A stretch of 64,000 nucleotides of DNA from Mauremys mutica (taxonomy: Eukaryota; Chordata; Testudines; Geoemydidae), in the NCBI RefSeq assembly GCF_020497125.1, contig NC_059075.1, positions 108,725,222 to 108,789,221 of the forward strand, given 5' to 3'. The notes beneath the pieces are model-generated. The model saw only the letters and a list, made by a program, of their open reading frames with translations. It was not told where the DNA came from and made no database searches. A program made the translations under genes and the position numbers. The first letter of the stretch is position 1. The number at the start of each line of letters is the position of its first letter. Shown one piece after another: positions 1-10,290 of the stretch.

Positions 1-719
1 TAACAGGCAGGGAGCAGCTCCACAAGCAGTGTAATTGGGGACTGATACACAAGCAGCAACCACAGCGGCAGGCATGGAAGGGGATGGTGCCAGTTAGAAC
101 CCAGCTGAGGTAAGAATTTCCACCTTGTGTATTAGCAAAATGTAGGGACTGGAGTTGGGGGAGAGGAGGAAAGAGATCACAGGAGATAGGGGAAATCTGG
201 GGGCTTCTAAATCCCCTGACTAGGCACATGTGAAGTTCATCACCATCTCAGTGAAGACACACTCCTCTGGAGTACATGGACTGGAACGTGTTGTCATACC
301 AGTGATGGTGATATGCTGCTGAGAGTTTAACAAAGAAGCTCCCTTAAGAACATTCCACCACGCTCAACTGGAAATATTACATTCCCTGGGTAAAATGTGC
401 TTTCTACTGAAAATCATCCACCTCTCTGAACCCATCAATCCTTCCTCCATCCATCCCTTTTGACCCCTGCCCTCCCAGAGTGTCATAGGAACACGAACAC
501 CACTGACTGGCATCTCTGTCTAGCAGCTGTTCCACACAGCAGCAGCAGAGGCAGGCAGGTGTCTTGCTGCCTCTGCCTATAGTGGTGCTGGCAGGTGAAT
601 TATCCTGTGGGCATGCAGTGATTGGCTGGATGGACAGTGGGGTCCCTGGGTGGGAATGGATCCTCTATGTTGAGAACTATTAGATCCCTGAATTGAGACC
701 TAAAGTGTGGGGGCAAGGA
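1..719. other. Upstream DNA, nothing recognised
   Basis: No coding signature, clear transposon end or RNA gene is visible. The only open frames are short and lack family motifs. A small repeat fragment too decayed to identify cannot be excluded. Confidence 0.5.
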
Positions 720-846
720 TTATCTCACCTCCGCCTGCTGCAGGGCTCTTACACCTTCCTCCAAAGTATCTGGTACTGACCACTGGGACAGGCTACTGGA
801 CTAGATGGACTTTGGGTCTGATCCAATATAGAAATTCCTGTGTTCC
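720..846 (+). repeat. CR1 LINE 3' tail fragment
   Basis: The stretch has the wording of a CR1 3' untranslated end: a 'tctggtactgaccactggga' segment, then 'ggactagatggac' and 'ggtctgatccaatat', finishing in a decayed version of the short terminal repeat. It matches the end of the long CR1 at 55480-55576 segment by segment. Only the last ~125 bp remain, as usual for 5'-truncated CR1 copies. Confidence 0.75.
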
Positions 847-1959
847 AATGTCTCCCCTGTTTGCTTCCAGTCTCCCCTAGCCAGTGTGGAATTGAAATGA
901 GTTTCCCCAGGGGGGCTCAGGGTGGGGTTCCCAGTTCCAGGCTGCCCCCCAGTACCAGCTCTTCAAATTTCAGACTGGGACATGCGCTGCTGGGGAGAGG
1001 CTCCCACTCAGTGCAGCCGCAGCACAGTCCTGTCTCCTCTGCCTCATGCAGTGGCCGGTGGAGGGGACCCACGTGATAAACCCCCAGGGACTGGTGGGAA
1101 GATGCAGGAGGGGTGTTCCTTTACCAGCAGCTGCCACGGTAATCGTGTATATGCCCGCAGCACAGCCCCAGCCTTGGAGAGAGCTGATCGTTTGAACAAG
1201 CAGAGCCAGCTTTAACATTCTAACTACTGTACATTCTACCAGTGCAAAAATCCCTAATGGAGACAAGATGCTAATTCAAGCTGGGAACTAAAGGACCCGT
1301 GAGCATCTGGGTCAGATTCATCATCCCGAGGAGCAGGAAATCAAGGTACAACACGGATTCACGCCTGCATGATAGGTGCCCAAACCACTAATGGGATGGG
1401 TCTTTCTTCACTAATTGTTCAATCACATCAGCACAGTGCAGGCACTGTGCTATTAAGACCTAAATGGCCAAACCAATAGACCATGAAAGGGTACCTCGCT
1501 GAAAACTTAATTAGACTTCACCTTCATTAGCCTTCCTCAGCAAGAGTGCTCTGTTATGCTCATAACAATGCCGTGTGCAATTGCTATAAAATGCATTCTG
1601 GTAGAATCCAGTAAGATTACCCATAGCCTTTGCATGAACAATCACACCAGAGCGCCTTCCACACAGCTTCTTCTCAGACAATTCAGGGTTCTGGTCTAAA
1701 GTGACTGTATCACTCTTAAAGGCACCAGAGTGACCAAACTGGAGAATAAAGTCTAGTTACAGCTCAGCTTTTCCAACTTCTCTCTAATGCTCTGCCAATA
1801 TGCCCCAACTCTAGCCTGGGCAGCATTTGAATGGGTGACCTAGAGATGGAAGTCCATTAATAACCTGACCCATCTATCTACCTTCCTGCTTGACAAGAAG
1901 AAATTGATGATACTGGATTAGACCACAGGTCCAGCGACACTCTTATCCTGTCTCTGATA
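847..1959. other. Non-coding DNA, nothing firm
   Basis: Open frames of 78-99 codons occur on both strands but overlap each other and carry no recognisable domain. The last ~55 bp (from about 1905) resemble a reverse-oriented CR1 tail ('atactggattagaccacagg'), which would be the target of the next element. Confidence 0.4.
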
Positions 1960-1967
1960 GAACTTGA

Positions 1968-2229
1968 CAGGGGCGGCTCCAGGCACCAGCACGCCAAGCG
2001 CATGCCTGGGGCGGCAAGCGGCGAGGGGCGCTCTGCCGGTCGCCGCGAGGGCGGCAGGCAGGTTGCCTTCGGCGGCATGCCTGCAGAGGGTCCGCTGGTC
2101 CCGCGGCTTCGGTGGACCTCCCGCAGGCGTGCCACCGAATCTGCGGGGCCAGGGACCTCCTGCAGGCAAGCCGCCAAAGGCAGCCTGCCTTCCGTGCTTG
2201 GGGCGGCAAAATACCTAGAGCCGCTCCTG
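1968..2229. mobile_element. 262-bp non-autonomous hAT-like element (family A, copy 1)
   Basis: The ends are imperfect inverted repeats: CAGGGGCGGCTCCAG on the left, and CTAGAGCCGCTCCTG on the right (reverse complement CAGGAGCGGCTCTAG, 13 of 15 matching). The flanks are an exact 8-bp direct repeat GAACTTGA at 1960-1967 and 2230-2237, the target duplication size typical of hAT transposases. The interior is GC-rich and has no transposase. A second copy with its own duplication is at 13563-13812. Short open frames across it are artefacts of its GC-rich sequence. Confidence 0.9.
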
Positions 2230-2237
2230 GAACTTGA

Positions 2238-2640
2238 TGAACTTTTTCAACCCAAAACCTTTTTGGACCAAAAAAATGCAGATTGAGGTGAACCGAAACA
2301 TTTCACTGATTCCTGTCAAATCTGCCAAATTGTTTCACACACACAGAAAAAAAAATCTGAAAATGACAGCGCATTTCATTTCAACATTTTCTAAACAAAC
2401 CGTTTGATTTTTTTTCTATTTGAAATGGCTTTTTGTGTCAAAATTTACTTCAGGTGGGTTTTTTTATTTTAAACCCTTTAAAAATAGCTCAAAACCAAAA
2501 CAACATTTCACTTTGAGTCGAACAAAATGTTGCATTGGACCCAATATGATTTTTTTTCTTTTTTTACTTTTTGGTTTGCCAAAAAATTGTCTTGTCTCCA
2601 GTCAACCCAAAATGCTTTTTTAAAACAATAGTCAAAACAG
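2238..2640. repeat. AT-rich interspersed repeat, unclassified
   Basis: A ~400-bp AT-rich stretch with many TTTT/AAAA runs and 'caaaatgtt'-type words. Similar composition and words recur at 15350-15660, 19190-19510 and 48100-48340, which suggests one old dispersed family rather than unrelated low complexity. No ends or coding signature can be set. Confidence 0.4.
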
Positions 2641-2683
2641 CCAGCAAAACTGAAAAGTGTGTTAGGCTCAGTTTACACTAGAA

Positions 2684-2970
2684 CAGGGGTTCTCCAACTT
2701 CATTGCACTGCTGTCCCCTTCTGACTACAAAATTACTGCACGACCCCAGGAGGGGGGACGGAAGCCTGAGCTCAGCTGCCCCGGGTGGCAGGGCCAAAAC
2801 CTGAGCCCCACCATCCCAGCCAGGGGGTGGGGGCAAAGCTGAAGCCCAAGAGTTTCAGCCCCAGGCAGGGGGCCTGTAACCTGAGCCCCTGAAGCCCTTG
2901 GGCTTTGGCTTCGGTCCTGGGCGGTAGGGCTCAGGCTTTGGCTTTGGCCCTGGCCCCAGCAGGTCTGAGC
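2684..2970 (+). mobile_element. hAT-like element fragment, right end missing
   Basis: It begins with CAGGGGTTCTCCAACTTCAT, a terminal form typical of non-autonomous hAT elements. It runs into a GC-rich interior with alternating 'gaagcc', 'ctgagccc' and 'ggctttggc' words. No inverted copy of the left end is found downstream, so the right end is lost or diverged. Confidence 0.55.
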
Positions 2971-3674
2971 CAGGATGCAGTGTGTGACAAAGATCCAAAA
3001 TGAGGGGCATAAATAAATCATTCATGCAGGACACTGACAGCTGTGTCCTGCATGAATCCCTTCCTTTAAGATAAATGACTATAACCTCAGTCTTTTGTAT
3101 TCTGATGTAATCCATTTGCCACAACAAAAGTGAGGAGACACCAAGTTGGTCTGGAATGTAGGTAACTGTGGGATTGACTGGAAGGAGGAACACTACTAGT
3201 AGATATGTGCTGTTATGGTTTGTAGTGCCACAGATTGTACTGCAGGATGCTTTCCATTCAGAAATCACATTGCATTACAGTCTATGAACTCTTGTAGGCA
3301 CAGTGCTACCTCCACAGCTGTCTTCATCTTTAGGTCTGGGCTTTCAACACCGGGTGACAGGCATACTTTGTATAGGGAATAAATGAAACAATTCAGATAA
3401 AATAAGAGCTGACACAACATTGGAACTAACCCAAACCAAGCTTTTCCTTCCATTTAACAAGTGCAGCAAATGCGTTATGATCATCTCTTTCTGTGATGGA
3501 TCGTCTCATCTAAAAGACAATGGATGGTGTTTTAAGGAACAACAGGGAATATTGAACTGGCTCACGTCATAAACTGTTGGGGACTGAGAGGGTGGATTAG
3601 TAGTAGTAGTAGTAATAATACTCATTAGATTTGTTATTTGTTTGCAGTAACATCCACACTGCATTTGGTGTTTT
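2971..3674. other. Non-coding DNA with a short AGT/AAT microsatellite
   Basis: No gene seen. A short trinucleotide run (agtagtagtagtaataat) lies near 3600-3620. Minus-strand open frames of up to 137 codons run through this block and the adjoining repeat without any domain. Confidence 0.4.
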
Positions 3675-3785
3675 CCATACAAAGGATTTGTCAGCCTGGA
3701 TCAGACCTGAGGTCCAGGCTCCAGCCATGCCAGTATCCTCACTCAGACAGATGCCTCAGAGGAAGGTGTAAGAATCACAAAGTAG
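3675..3785 (-). repeat. CR1 tail fragment, reverse
   Basis: Words of a CR1 3' tail read on the minus strand: 'ggatcagacctgaggtccag', then 'gccagtatcctcactcagac', then 'gcctcagaggaaggtgtaag'. Diverged and short. Confidence 0.5.
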
Positions 3786-3799
3786 GCAGATCTAAAATA

Positions 3800-3895
3800 A
3801 CCTTCTGCCCAGTTTAGGTCTTACCCTAGAGATCAGGTGAGATAATCACAATGGTCCCTTCTGGCCTTGAAATCTGTGACTCCTGATCTCTAATA
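3800..3895 (+). repeat. CR1-like 3' tail fragment
   Basis: Contains 'atggtcccttctggcctt' and 'gaaatctgtgactcctga', the recurrent closing words of one CR1 subfamily. It is a truncated tail with no coding part. Confidence 0.5.
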
Positions 3896-4221
3896 GTTCT
3901 GGATTACCTTTAGCCCAGAAAAATGAGGTTTAATTGTTATCCCTTCCAACATTTTTGTTAGCATTAATTATAACTCTGGTGTAACAGGGTGGTTGGCCCT
4001 TTAATGGCCAGGCAAGGAGGTGAGGAAGCCAGGGGCCAGCCAACCCTGGTCAATTATCGACCCAGCTGAGAAGGGATGGAATGATTACAAAAGCCAGCAC
4101 CTTAGCAAGTAGCAAGTGCTGAAGTTGGTGCCTTCCCTGCAGCACTGAGAGAAGTCAGGGGAAAAATCGTCTGGGAGCTATAGCATGTGGTGAGCAGAGG
4201 TTTGAGTAAATGACTTGTGCC

Positions 4222-4349
4222 TAGGGTGACCAGATGTCCTGATTTTATAGGGACAGTCCTGATTTTTGGGTCTTTTTCTTATATAGGCTCCTATTTCCCC
4301 CCCTGCCCCCCCCCACCTGATTTTTTACACTTGCTGTCTGGTCACCCTA
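4222..4349. mobile_element. 128-bp hAT-type MITE (family B, copy 1)
   Basis: It has perfect 13-bp terminal inverted repeats, TAGGGTGACCAGA at 4222-4234 and TCTGGTCACCCTA at 4337-4349. An exact 8-bp target duplication CTTGTGCC is at 4214-4221 and 4350-4357. The element is too short to encode anything, so it was mobilised in trans. Intact ends suggest a younger insertion than its surroundings. A degraded relative is at 20093-20220. Confidence 0.95.
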
Positions 4350-4357
4350 CTTGTGCC

Positions 4358-4483
4358 CAGAGGGAAGTGAGCACCTCTCCCAGACTTGAGGAAGAGCTCT
4401 GTGTGGCTTGAAAGCTTGTCTCTCATCCACAGAAATTGGTCCAATCAAAGATATTACCTCACCCGCCTGGCCTATCTCATATA
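4358..4483 (+). repeat. Fragment of the inverted-repeat element also seen at 7653-7815
   Basis: Shares 'ttgaaagcttgtctctc', 'ttggtccaat' and 'aaagatattacctcaccc' with the right arm at 7750-7815, in the same orientation. Just before it lies a degenerate hammerhead-like string (ttgaggaagagctctgtg...). The class is uncertain; a Penelope-like origin is my guess. Confidence 0.55.
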
Positions 4484-5739
4484 CAGGCTTGCCAGTGGCA
4501 GGCAAGGCCCTGTTACTTCAGTCACAATGTGCTCTTGCCACACTGATTGCCCAAAGTGGTGTTCTCATTTCCCAGTTGGGCCTTTTGTGACATTCCAGCC
4601 CTGCACCAAACTCCTAAGAACACACAGCTGAGACCTCACTACTAACAGACTGGGGCAGAACTCTCTGACACATCCTAACAACCAGCAGGACAGCTGCCCC
4701 TACTGCCTCTTCCTGCAGCTAGGGTCACTTGACTCACTTCACGCTACAAAGAAGAACTAAAGGACCACCTACTATCCACCAAGTTACTCAGTGTCTTCTT
4801 TCACTGTTTGATGCTACCTATTCTATTGCACATGACTTCCTCCCTCAAATTCTAGTTTGTTTTGTTGCTTCAGGAACAATCCTTGTCTGGTGTAATTGCT
4901 CATGGGAGTGCTATTTGGGGGAAGGGGATGAGGTTTACTGGGGTGTGTGTGGGATTCATAGTGAACTACTGACTATAGCAATGCTGCAGCCATTTTTTTC
5001 ATTTTATTCTGTTCTAAATGCACAATAAGCCACGCTAAGGTGTGGGTTACTAGGCCTAATATAGACTGAGTAAGATCCACCAGTGAAAATCACAGCTTTC
5101 CTTGTCTACTCCATGCATCTGCATGGGTGTGATGTTGTCCATCAGTTGCTGGAATCTGGACAAATCCCCAGTATAGACATAGTCCTAGGGCCACTTCCTG
5201 ATGGGTTGAAAGGCCTCAGTCTTTGCCCTTGTGCCTCATGTGGCACCTGAGCCTAGTTATGCTCTCCTCCAACAGTGCCTCAACTGTCTGTTTTGGTTTT
5301 TAACCTAAAATGAATGAGAAACCTAACCCCATAGTGCCCAGGTAGATAGGAGCTGCTTCTCCCATATTTTTATTACTGATAGCTGCAGTAATTGCACTGC
5401 TTTGCGATTGTTGAGCACAGTGAGGGCAAAGGACCATTTTGAATTGTTTTGGATTTCTGTAGAAGGAGGGAAGTTTTGCTTTATCCAGAGAGCCAAAGTC
5501 TAAAAGACCCAAACTGTCCTTGCCCCTAGAGGAAGAATGCGGATCAGAGGGGAAAGTGAGACCAAGATGCACCTGATGGCAGAAAAGTAGAACCCATTAT
5601 GACTCTGTAGGTGATTTATGGCTGATGGAACAGACTGTGGCTCTTAAAGCCAGAGCCGTGGGGAGTGGTTTGAGGACATTTCATTCATAATAGTAACTTG
5701 AGTCATTCTATCCAGGGTACTTATGTGCTCCCCATTAGC
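4484..5739. other. Non-coding DNA, nothing recognised
   Basis: Several 60-100-codon frames on both strands have no domain, signal or conserved motif. No transposon ends were found. Confidence 0.4.
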
Positions 5740-5945
5740 ATAGTATCTGAGCACTTCATAATTCTTACTGTATTTATCCTCACAACATGCCCTGTGCTGT
5801 AGACAGTGCTTTTGATCCCCATTTTACAGATGGGGAACTGAGGCACAGAGAGCCTATGCCCAAATCCTCAAAAGTATTTAGGCACTTAAATGCCATTGAA
5901 GTGACTTTCCTAAGAGCACAGAACTGAGCCCAGGTTTCTCAGGCC
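5740..5945 (-). repeat. MIR/CORE-like SINE, reverse
   Basis: Carries the hallmark 'ccccattttacagatgggga' followed by 'actgaggcacagagag', the reverse complement of the MIR core. It is preceded by 'atcctcacaacatgccctgt' and followed by a decayed head ending near 'gagcccagg'. Confidence 0.75.
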
Positions 5946-7004
5946 AGGATAGTAAGAGCTGAACCAGCCCTTCTTCTGGTTGTAGAGTACTGGGTCAGGT
6001 AAAATGCCTCTGTAGGAGCAATTCCATCACCTTCATTTTGGATGTGCAGCATGCCCCGCTCCATCCTCAGCTTTGGATCTCCAGCTGGTATGTTGAGAGG
6101 CATGAGGCTCTGGCCGTACCACAGCCTAGCCGGGTACTGTTGCTGTGTGACCAGCTTATGTTCAAGGGGTGACAGCACAGAGGGCCAGAACAAGACCTAT
6201 GTATCCCTTCAGCCTTCATAATGGGGTTTAAGTGAGAGGGAAGTAGTGCATAGGCCGCTAGGGTCCTGGCTGCCCTATATACAGATTTGTGAGGGTTGGA
6301 AAGGGCTTGCTACACACAGATCTCTGGTGGAAAGTGTGCCACTAGGGAGATCTGGAGCTCAGATTATCTGCCATGTAACAGCTACATGACATAGGCATAC
6401 ATGTGTCTATTGTGGATTCCAGTATCTCTGCTCACAGGGCCATATCTTTAGTGAGAAAAGTGATGTGGTGTTAATGCAAAGGACCCCTCAGCGTAGAATT
6501 CATGCGTTTTGCATTAGCCATATGTCCCTGTCTGGGGGGACCCTAAATGAAGGTCATGCCCCTTAAACTGGCAGCACTACACTGCCTGAGTGTGCTGTTA
6601 AGAGAAGTAGAGAAGGGAGGTTGCTCTCCAAAGCTGTTTATGGGGCTTCATCGGTGGTCTAAGTGTGAGGTAGAGGTGGCTAAGCCCCCACTCTCAGTGG
6701 AGGTGCTCAAGCTGCTTCCCTTCAATTTAAATGAGAGGCCTGCAAACAGGGCCTTCTCGATGAAGTCATCTTGCCTTTGGAACTTGCTTCTGACCCTTGG
6801 TCTGCCAGATCCTAGACTGGCTTCCCAGATTTGCTCTCTCTCTCTTACCAGGCCTACCAGGAGAGTCCCATTCTGACTGGAGTGGAACTGTGTGGCTATT
6901 ATATCTTAACCTGTATCAATGTGCCCAGAACTAAGGTGGGGGAGGGGAAGGGAAAGTCTATGCATTGAAAGAAATCATAATTCAAGCCTTTGTGCTTAAA
7001 AGGC
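5946..7004. other. Non-coding DNA; one 109-codon frame not recognised
   Basis: The longest frame (6547-6876, +) has a plausible length but no motif I recognise, no promoter and no splice-flanked form. I do not call it a gene. The rest shows nothing specific. Confidence 0.4.
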
Positions 7005-7235
7005 AGTGTGGTCTAGTAGACAGGGCCTTAGACTAAAGGTCCTGGGTTCTCTTCCAGGTTCTGTCATTAACCTGCTAGGTGAATGGGCAAGTCACTTCAC
7101 CCCTCTGTGCTTTTTTCCCCCTTTGTCAGCTTAGATAGTAACTTCGTGGCAGGGACTCTCTTACAACGTGTTTACACAATGCCTAGCATAGTGGGGTCTG
7201 ATGTTTGCTGAGGCCTCTAGGTGCTACCCTTATAA
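7005..7235 (+). repeat. MIR/CORE-like SINE
   Basis: Reads forward: a tRNA-derived head 'cagtgtggtctagtagacag', a B-box-like 'cctgggttctcttccagg', then 'gggcaagtcacttcacccct', and a tail with 'aatgcctagcatagtggggt'. Nearly full length. Confidence 0.8.
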
Positions 7236-7652
7236 ATAATATGAACAGGCCTTATCATTTGTTTTGTACAGATGAAAATTGCTACCCAGTTATTAGAACT
7301 GGTTGGAAATTCCTTTTTTCGCCACAAAAAAAGTCAACCAAACATCTTTTTTTTCAACTTCTGTTTGTTTGCACAAAATGTTTCTAAATTTCAGAATTAT
7401 ATCCCCTTCTTTTGCCACTGAATGCAACAGAACGAATGATTCCAAGGGTTGGGTCTCTGGGGTTTTTATCTTTCACTTTTTCCTTTTGCTACTCAAAACT
7501 TTTCAACGCTTTCTCTAAAAACTCTCCAAAAGTGGGGCAGGAAACAAAACAGCCAGCCAACCCTTGGAATCATTCACTGGCTGTGTCTTCACTAGGAAAT
7601 CAAGGTGTGGTCTTAATTCAAGTTAGCTAACGAGTTAAACACCTCACAAAAA

Positions 7653-7815
7653 CAAGGTGGCTGAGGTAATAAGTTTTATTGCACCAACTTCTGTTGGTGA
7701 AAGAGACAAGCTTTTGAGCTTCTCAGACCTGAAGAAGAGCACTGTGTGTCTTGAAAGCTTGTCTCTCTCACCAACAGAAGTTGGTCCAATAAAAGATATT
7801 ACCTCACCCATCTTG
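7653..7815. repeat. Inverted-repeat element with hammerhead-like loop
   Basis: Two arms (7653-7721 and about 7752-7815) are imperfect reverse complements, sharing 'caccaacttctgttggtga' / 'tcaccaacagaagttggt' and the ends 'caaggtggctgaggtaat' / 'attacctcacccatcttg'. The ~30-nt loop begins CTGAAGA and leads into TTGAAAGC. This arrangement fits the folded terminal structures of Penelope-like elements, but no reverse transcriptase or GIY-YIG sequence is present, so the class is inferred only. Confidence 0.55.
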
Positions 7816-8099
7816 TCTCTAATATCCTAGGACTGACACAGCTACAACATAAACTAAAAACGCTTTGTTTTTTTGGCAATCTTAACCTGCTAACTCTTGG
7901 GTCATTACACTAATTGAATCTATTTCGTATGTTAAGTTCTCCTCACACCTTCTATGGGCCATCTTAATTATCACTTCAAAAAGTTTTTTTTCTTCCTGCT
8001 GATGATAGCTCATCTCAATTGATTAGACTTTTCCTGTTGTTATGCATACTTCCACCTTTTCATGTTCTCTGTATGTATAAATATCTCCTGTCTGTGTGT

Positions 8100-8206
8100 T
8101 CCATTCTATGCATCCGAAGAAGTGAGCTGTAGCTCACGAAAGCTCATGCTAAAATAAATGTGTTAGTCTTTAAGGTGCCACAAGTACTCCTGTTCTTTTT
8201 ACAGAA
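8100..8206 (+). repeat. Repeat tail with hairpin and CGAAAGC core
   Basis: Contains 'gaagaagtgagctgtagctc', then 'acgaaagctcatgctaaaat', and 'aaggtgccacaagtactcct', a combination I associate with a very common reptile interspersed repeat. A stem of at least 6 bp (GTGAGC/GCTCAC) closed by a TGTA loop sits at 8122-8137. Confidence 0.6.
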
Positions 8207-8280
8207 TTTTCGCCTTGTCTTTGCTAGGATTTTAACATGAGTTAAACCTACTTTTTTTCCTAGTGAAGACAAGCTCACTC

Positions 8281-8514
8281 TGGCTATGTCTTCACTGCCA
8301 AAAAAGGCGTGTGTTCTACAGCACGATAGATAACGCAAGTTAACTATCTTGCTGTAAAATCCTAGAGGAGACAAGACACAGGTAGTTCTTACCGTGATGT
8401 AAGGTCAAGAGTGTGCTCCCTCCACCTGGGGTTTACCTGCATCAAGGTAAGAGCTGACTCAAGGTAGTGATTTCTCTGTAAAAACTTGCCTTGTTTGGCA
8501 GTGAAGACATGGCC
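8281..8514. mobile_element. ~230-bp DNA-transposon MITE
   Basis: The left end GGCTATGTCTTCACTGCCAA and the right end TTGGCAGTGAAGACATGGCC are inverted copies with one difference over 20 bp; further in, AAGGC pairs with GCCTT. The interior has no coding capacity. Target duplication not certain. Confidence 0.75.
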
Positions 8515-10054
8515 TCTATTGCATTCAGTGGCACAGATAATAGGGAGAGACCCGGAATTTCAAACCTTTGAAAGGCTTTTGGTTTTTTTTATACACATTG
8601 TTTTGAAATTACCTGGAAGGGGGAGCAAGCAGAGGCACCTTTGAGGCACTTTGGCTGAGAAACTTTGGCCAGTTCCACCAGTTAAAAATGATGTTCCATT
8701 CCTGTTTTCAGCGGAGTGTTTTCTACTGTCAGTTGATTTCCACTGAGTTCCTGTGTGGACCTACCCCACTTTCACTGGCTGTATGGTGCCATAGAATGAC
8801 CTGCGCGTTTCTCTGCAGAGACTGTCTTGTGGGGAGGATGAGGTTAGTACTCCAGTGTGGGCTTGTCACCGGTGGAGACGCACCAACCAGACAGCTGTTC
8901 TCTGTCAAACAGACAGAGGGCCCCCTCAGCCTGTTCAATGTGCACACGAGGAACAGAACCTGCTCTGTGCATGCCTTGAAAGGCCACCAGTCTTGAGGAG
9001 CTCAGGGAACAACGTGACATTGATTTTTGCTTACCTGGCACAGACTCAGAGTATAGCCCCAGTCTCCAGCATTTAACATCCTTTGCATCATTGTTTACAT
9101 TACTCTGAGGAGCCCACACCCCCTTGTGCTGTTCACATGTGATTCCTCCTCTTGTTCCAGCACCCTCAGTGTGCAGGGAAAGCACATGCCCTGAGCCAGA
9201 GAACAGGGAAAGCTTGTTGGCTGAGTGAAAGGCTTGTGTAACTGGCAGCTGTTGGAATGGGGCGGTTCTCATGTTGTGCAAACATCCAGGAGTTGGCTAA
9301 TATGTGACTACTGCAGCCCCTTCCAAAGACACTGACTTCGCATGTTTGTACTGAACACATACATGTACGTATTGATGTTGTCATGCACCCGCTAGGGCAG
9401 TGTGTGGAGTTACAGATTAACCCCTTCCGTGCCTGGGCAGGGGGGGACTGCAGTCTCCAAGGCCAATTAGAGCACGGCGTATGTCAGGCATGTGCACAAA
9501 TACACATACCACTGTTATGCAATGCTTGGCTTGGCCATTTTCCTGCTGGCTCTCTGCCTTCCTCCTCCCTCAAATACTCAGTGCTTGATGATGCCACTGT
9601 TGCTGCAAATGCTGTCAAGCCAGCTCCAGACCCTGGGCCAAATTCTCTCAGCTAATATAAACTGGTTGAGCGTGGTTGGAGTCAACTGACACAGTCTGTG
9701 AATCTGGCCCATCGGCCTGTCCCATCTAGGTCCCATAGCGGGAGGGCAGTGCCTACCCTAGAGCTGGTCAGAGGTGGCATGTGTGCTGTAGTGCCAGGGC
9801 AAAGCTTGGTGAGTCAAGAGAGGGGCAGCAGCAGACTTAACCCTCTGCACAAGTTGAGGCTGGCCTGTCATAGTAACATAACTTGTGCATCTAATTTCTG
9901 TTTTCTGGGCCGTAAATAAACAACGCAACCGTCCCCCTGCATCGTAACCACACTGCCTCTCACTAAAACACAACATTCCTCAGCTCCGCCATTGCTCAGT
10001 GAAGGATGTTCTGAGAGACCCTTAGGCGGCAGCACTTAGAGGCCATATGGTTGG
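8515..10054. other. Non-coding DNA, nothing recognised
   Basis: Overlapping frames of 72-145 codons lie on both strands around 8690-9380, with no domain or family signature. No transposon ends were identified. Confidence 0.35.
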
Positions 10055-10290
10055 ATAGGCAGGGTTGGGGCCTGGGATACAGGAGCCCTGGATTCTATTC
10101 CTGGCTCTGCCACTGACCTGCTGTGTGACCTCGGGTAAATCACTTCACCTCAGTTTCTCCTCCTCCACTTTGTCTTGTCAGATGACACTGTAGGTTTCCT
10201 GGGGCAAGGGCTCTTTATTTAGAGGTCTGTACAACTCCTAGCACTGGGCCCTTATCTTAGCTGGGGTCTCTCAGTGCGACTGTAAAACTA
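10055..10290 (+). repeat. MIR/CORE-like SINE
   Basis: Well preserved: 'ggattctattcctggctctg', 'ccactgacctgctgtgtgac', then 'cacttcacctcagtttctcc', and a tail containing 'cctagcactgggccc'. Confidence 0.85.

Larger units (their letters stand above)
7577..8274. mobile_element. Short DNA element interrupted by other repeats
   Basis: The left end GGCTGTGTCTTCACTAGGAA (7577) is matched inverted by TTCCTAGTGAAGACAAGC near 8257-8274. The ~700 bp between include the inverted-repeat element at 7653-7815 and a related fragment at 8100-8200, so the original element was much shorter and later invaded. No exact target duplication could be read; 'tcact' flanks both ends. Confidence 0.5.

Noticed and set aside
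6547..6876. 109-codon frame with normal-looking composition
   Set aside because: No recognisable domain, promoter or splice context; not enough to call a gene.
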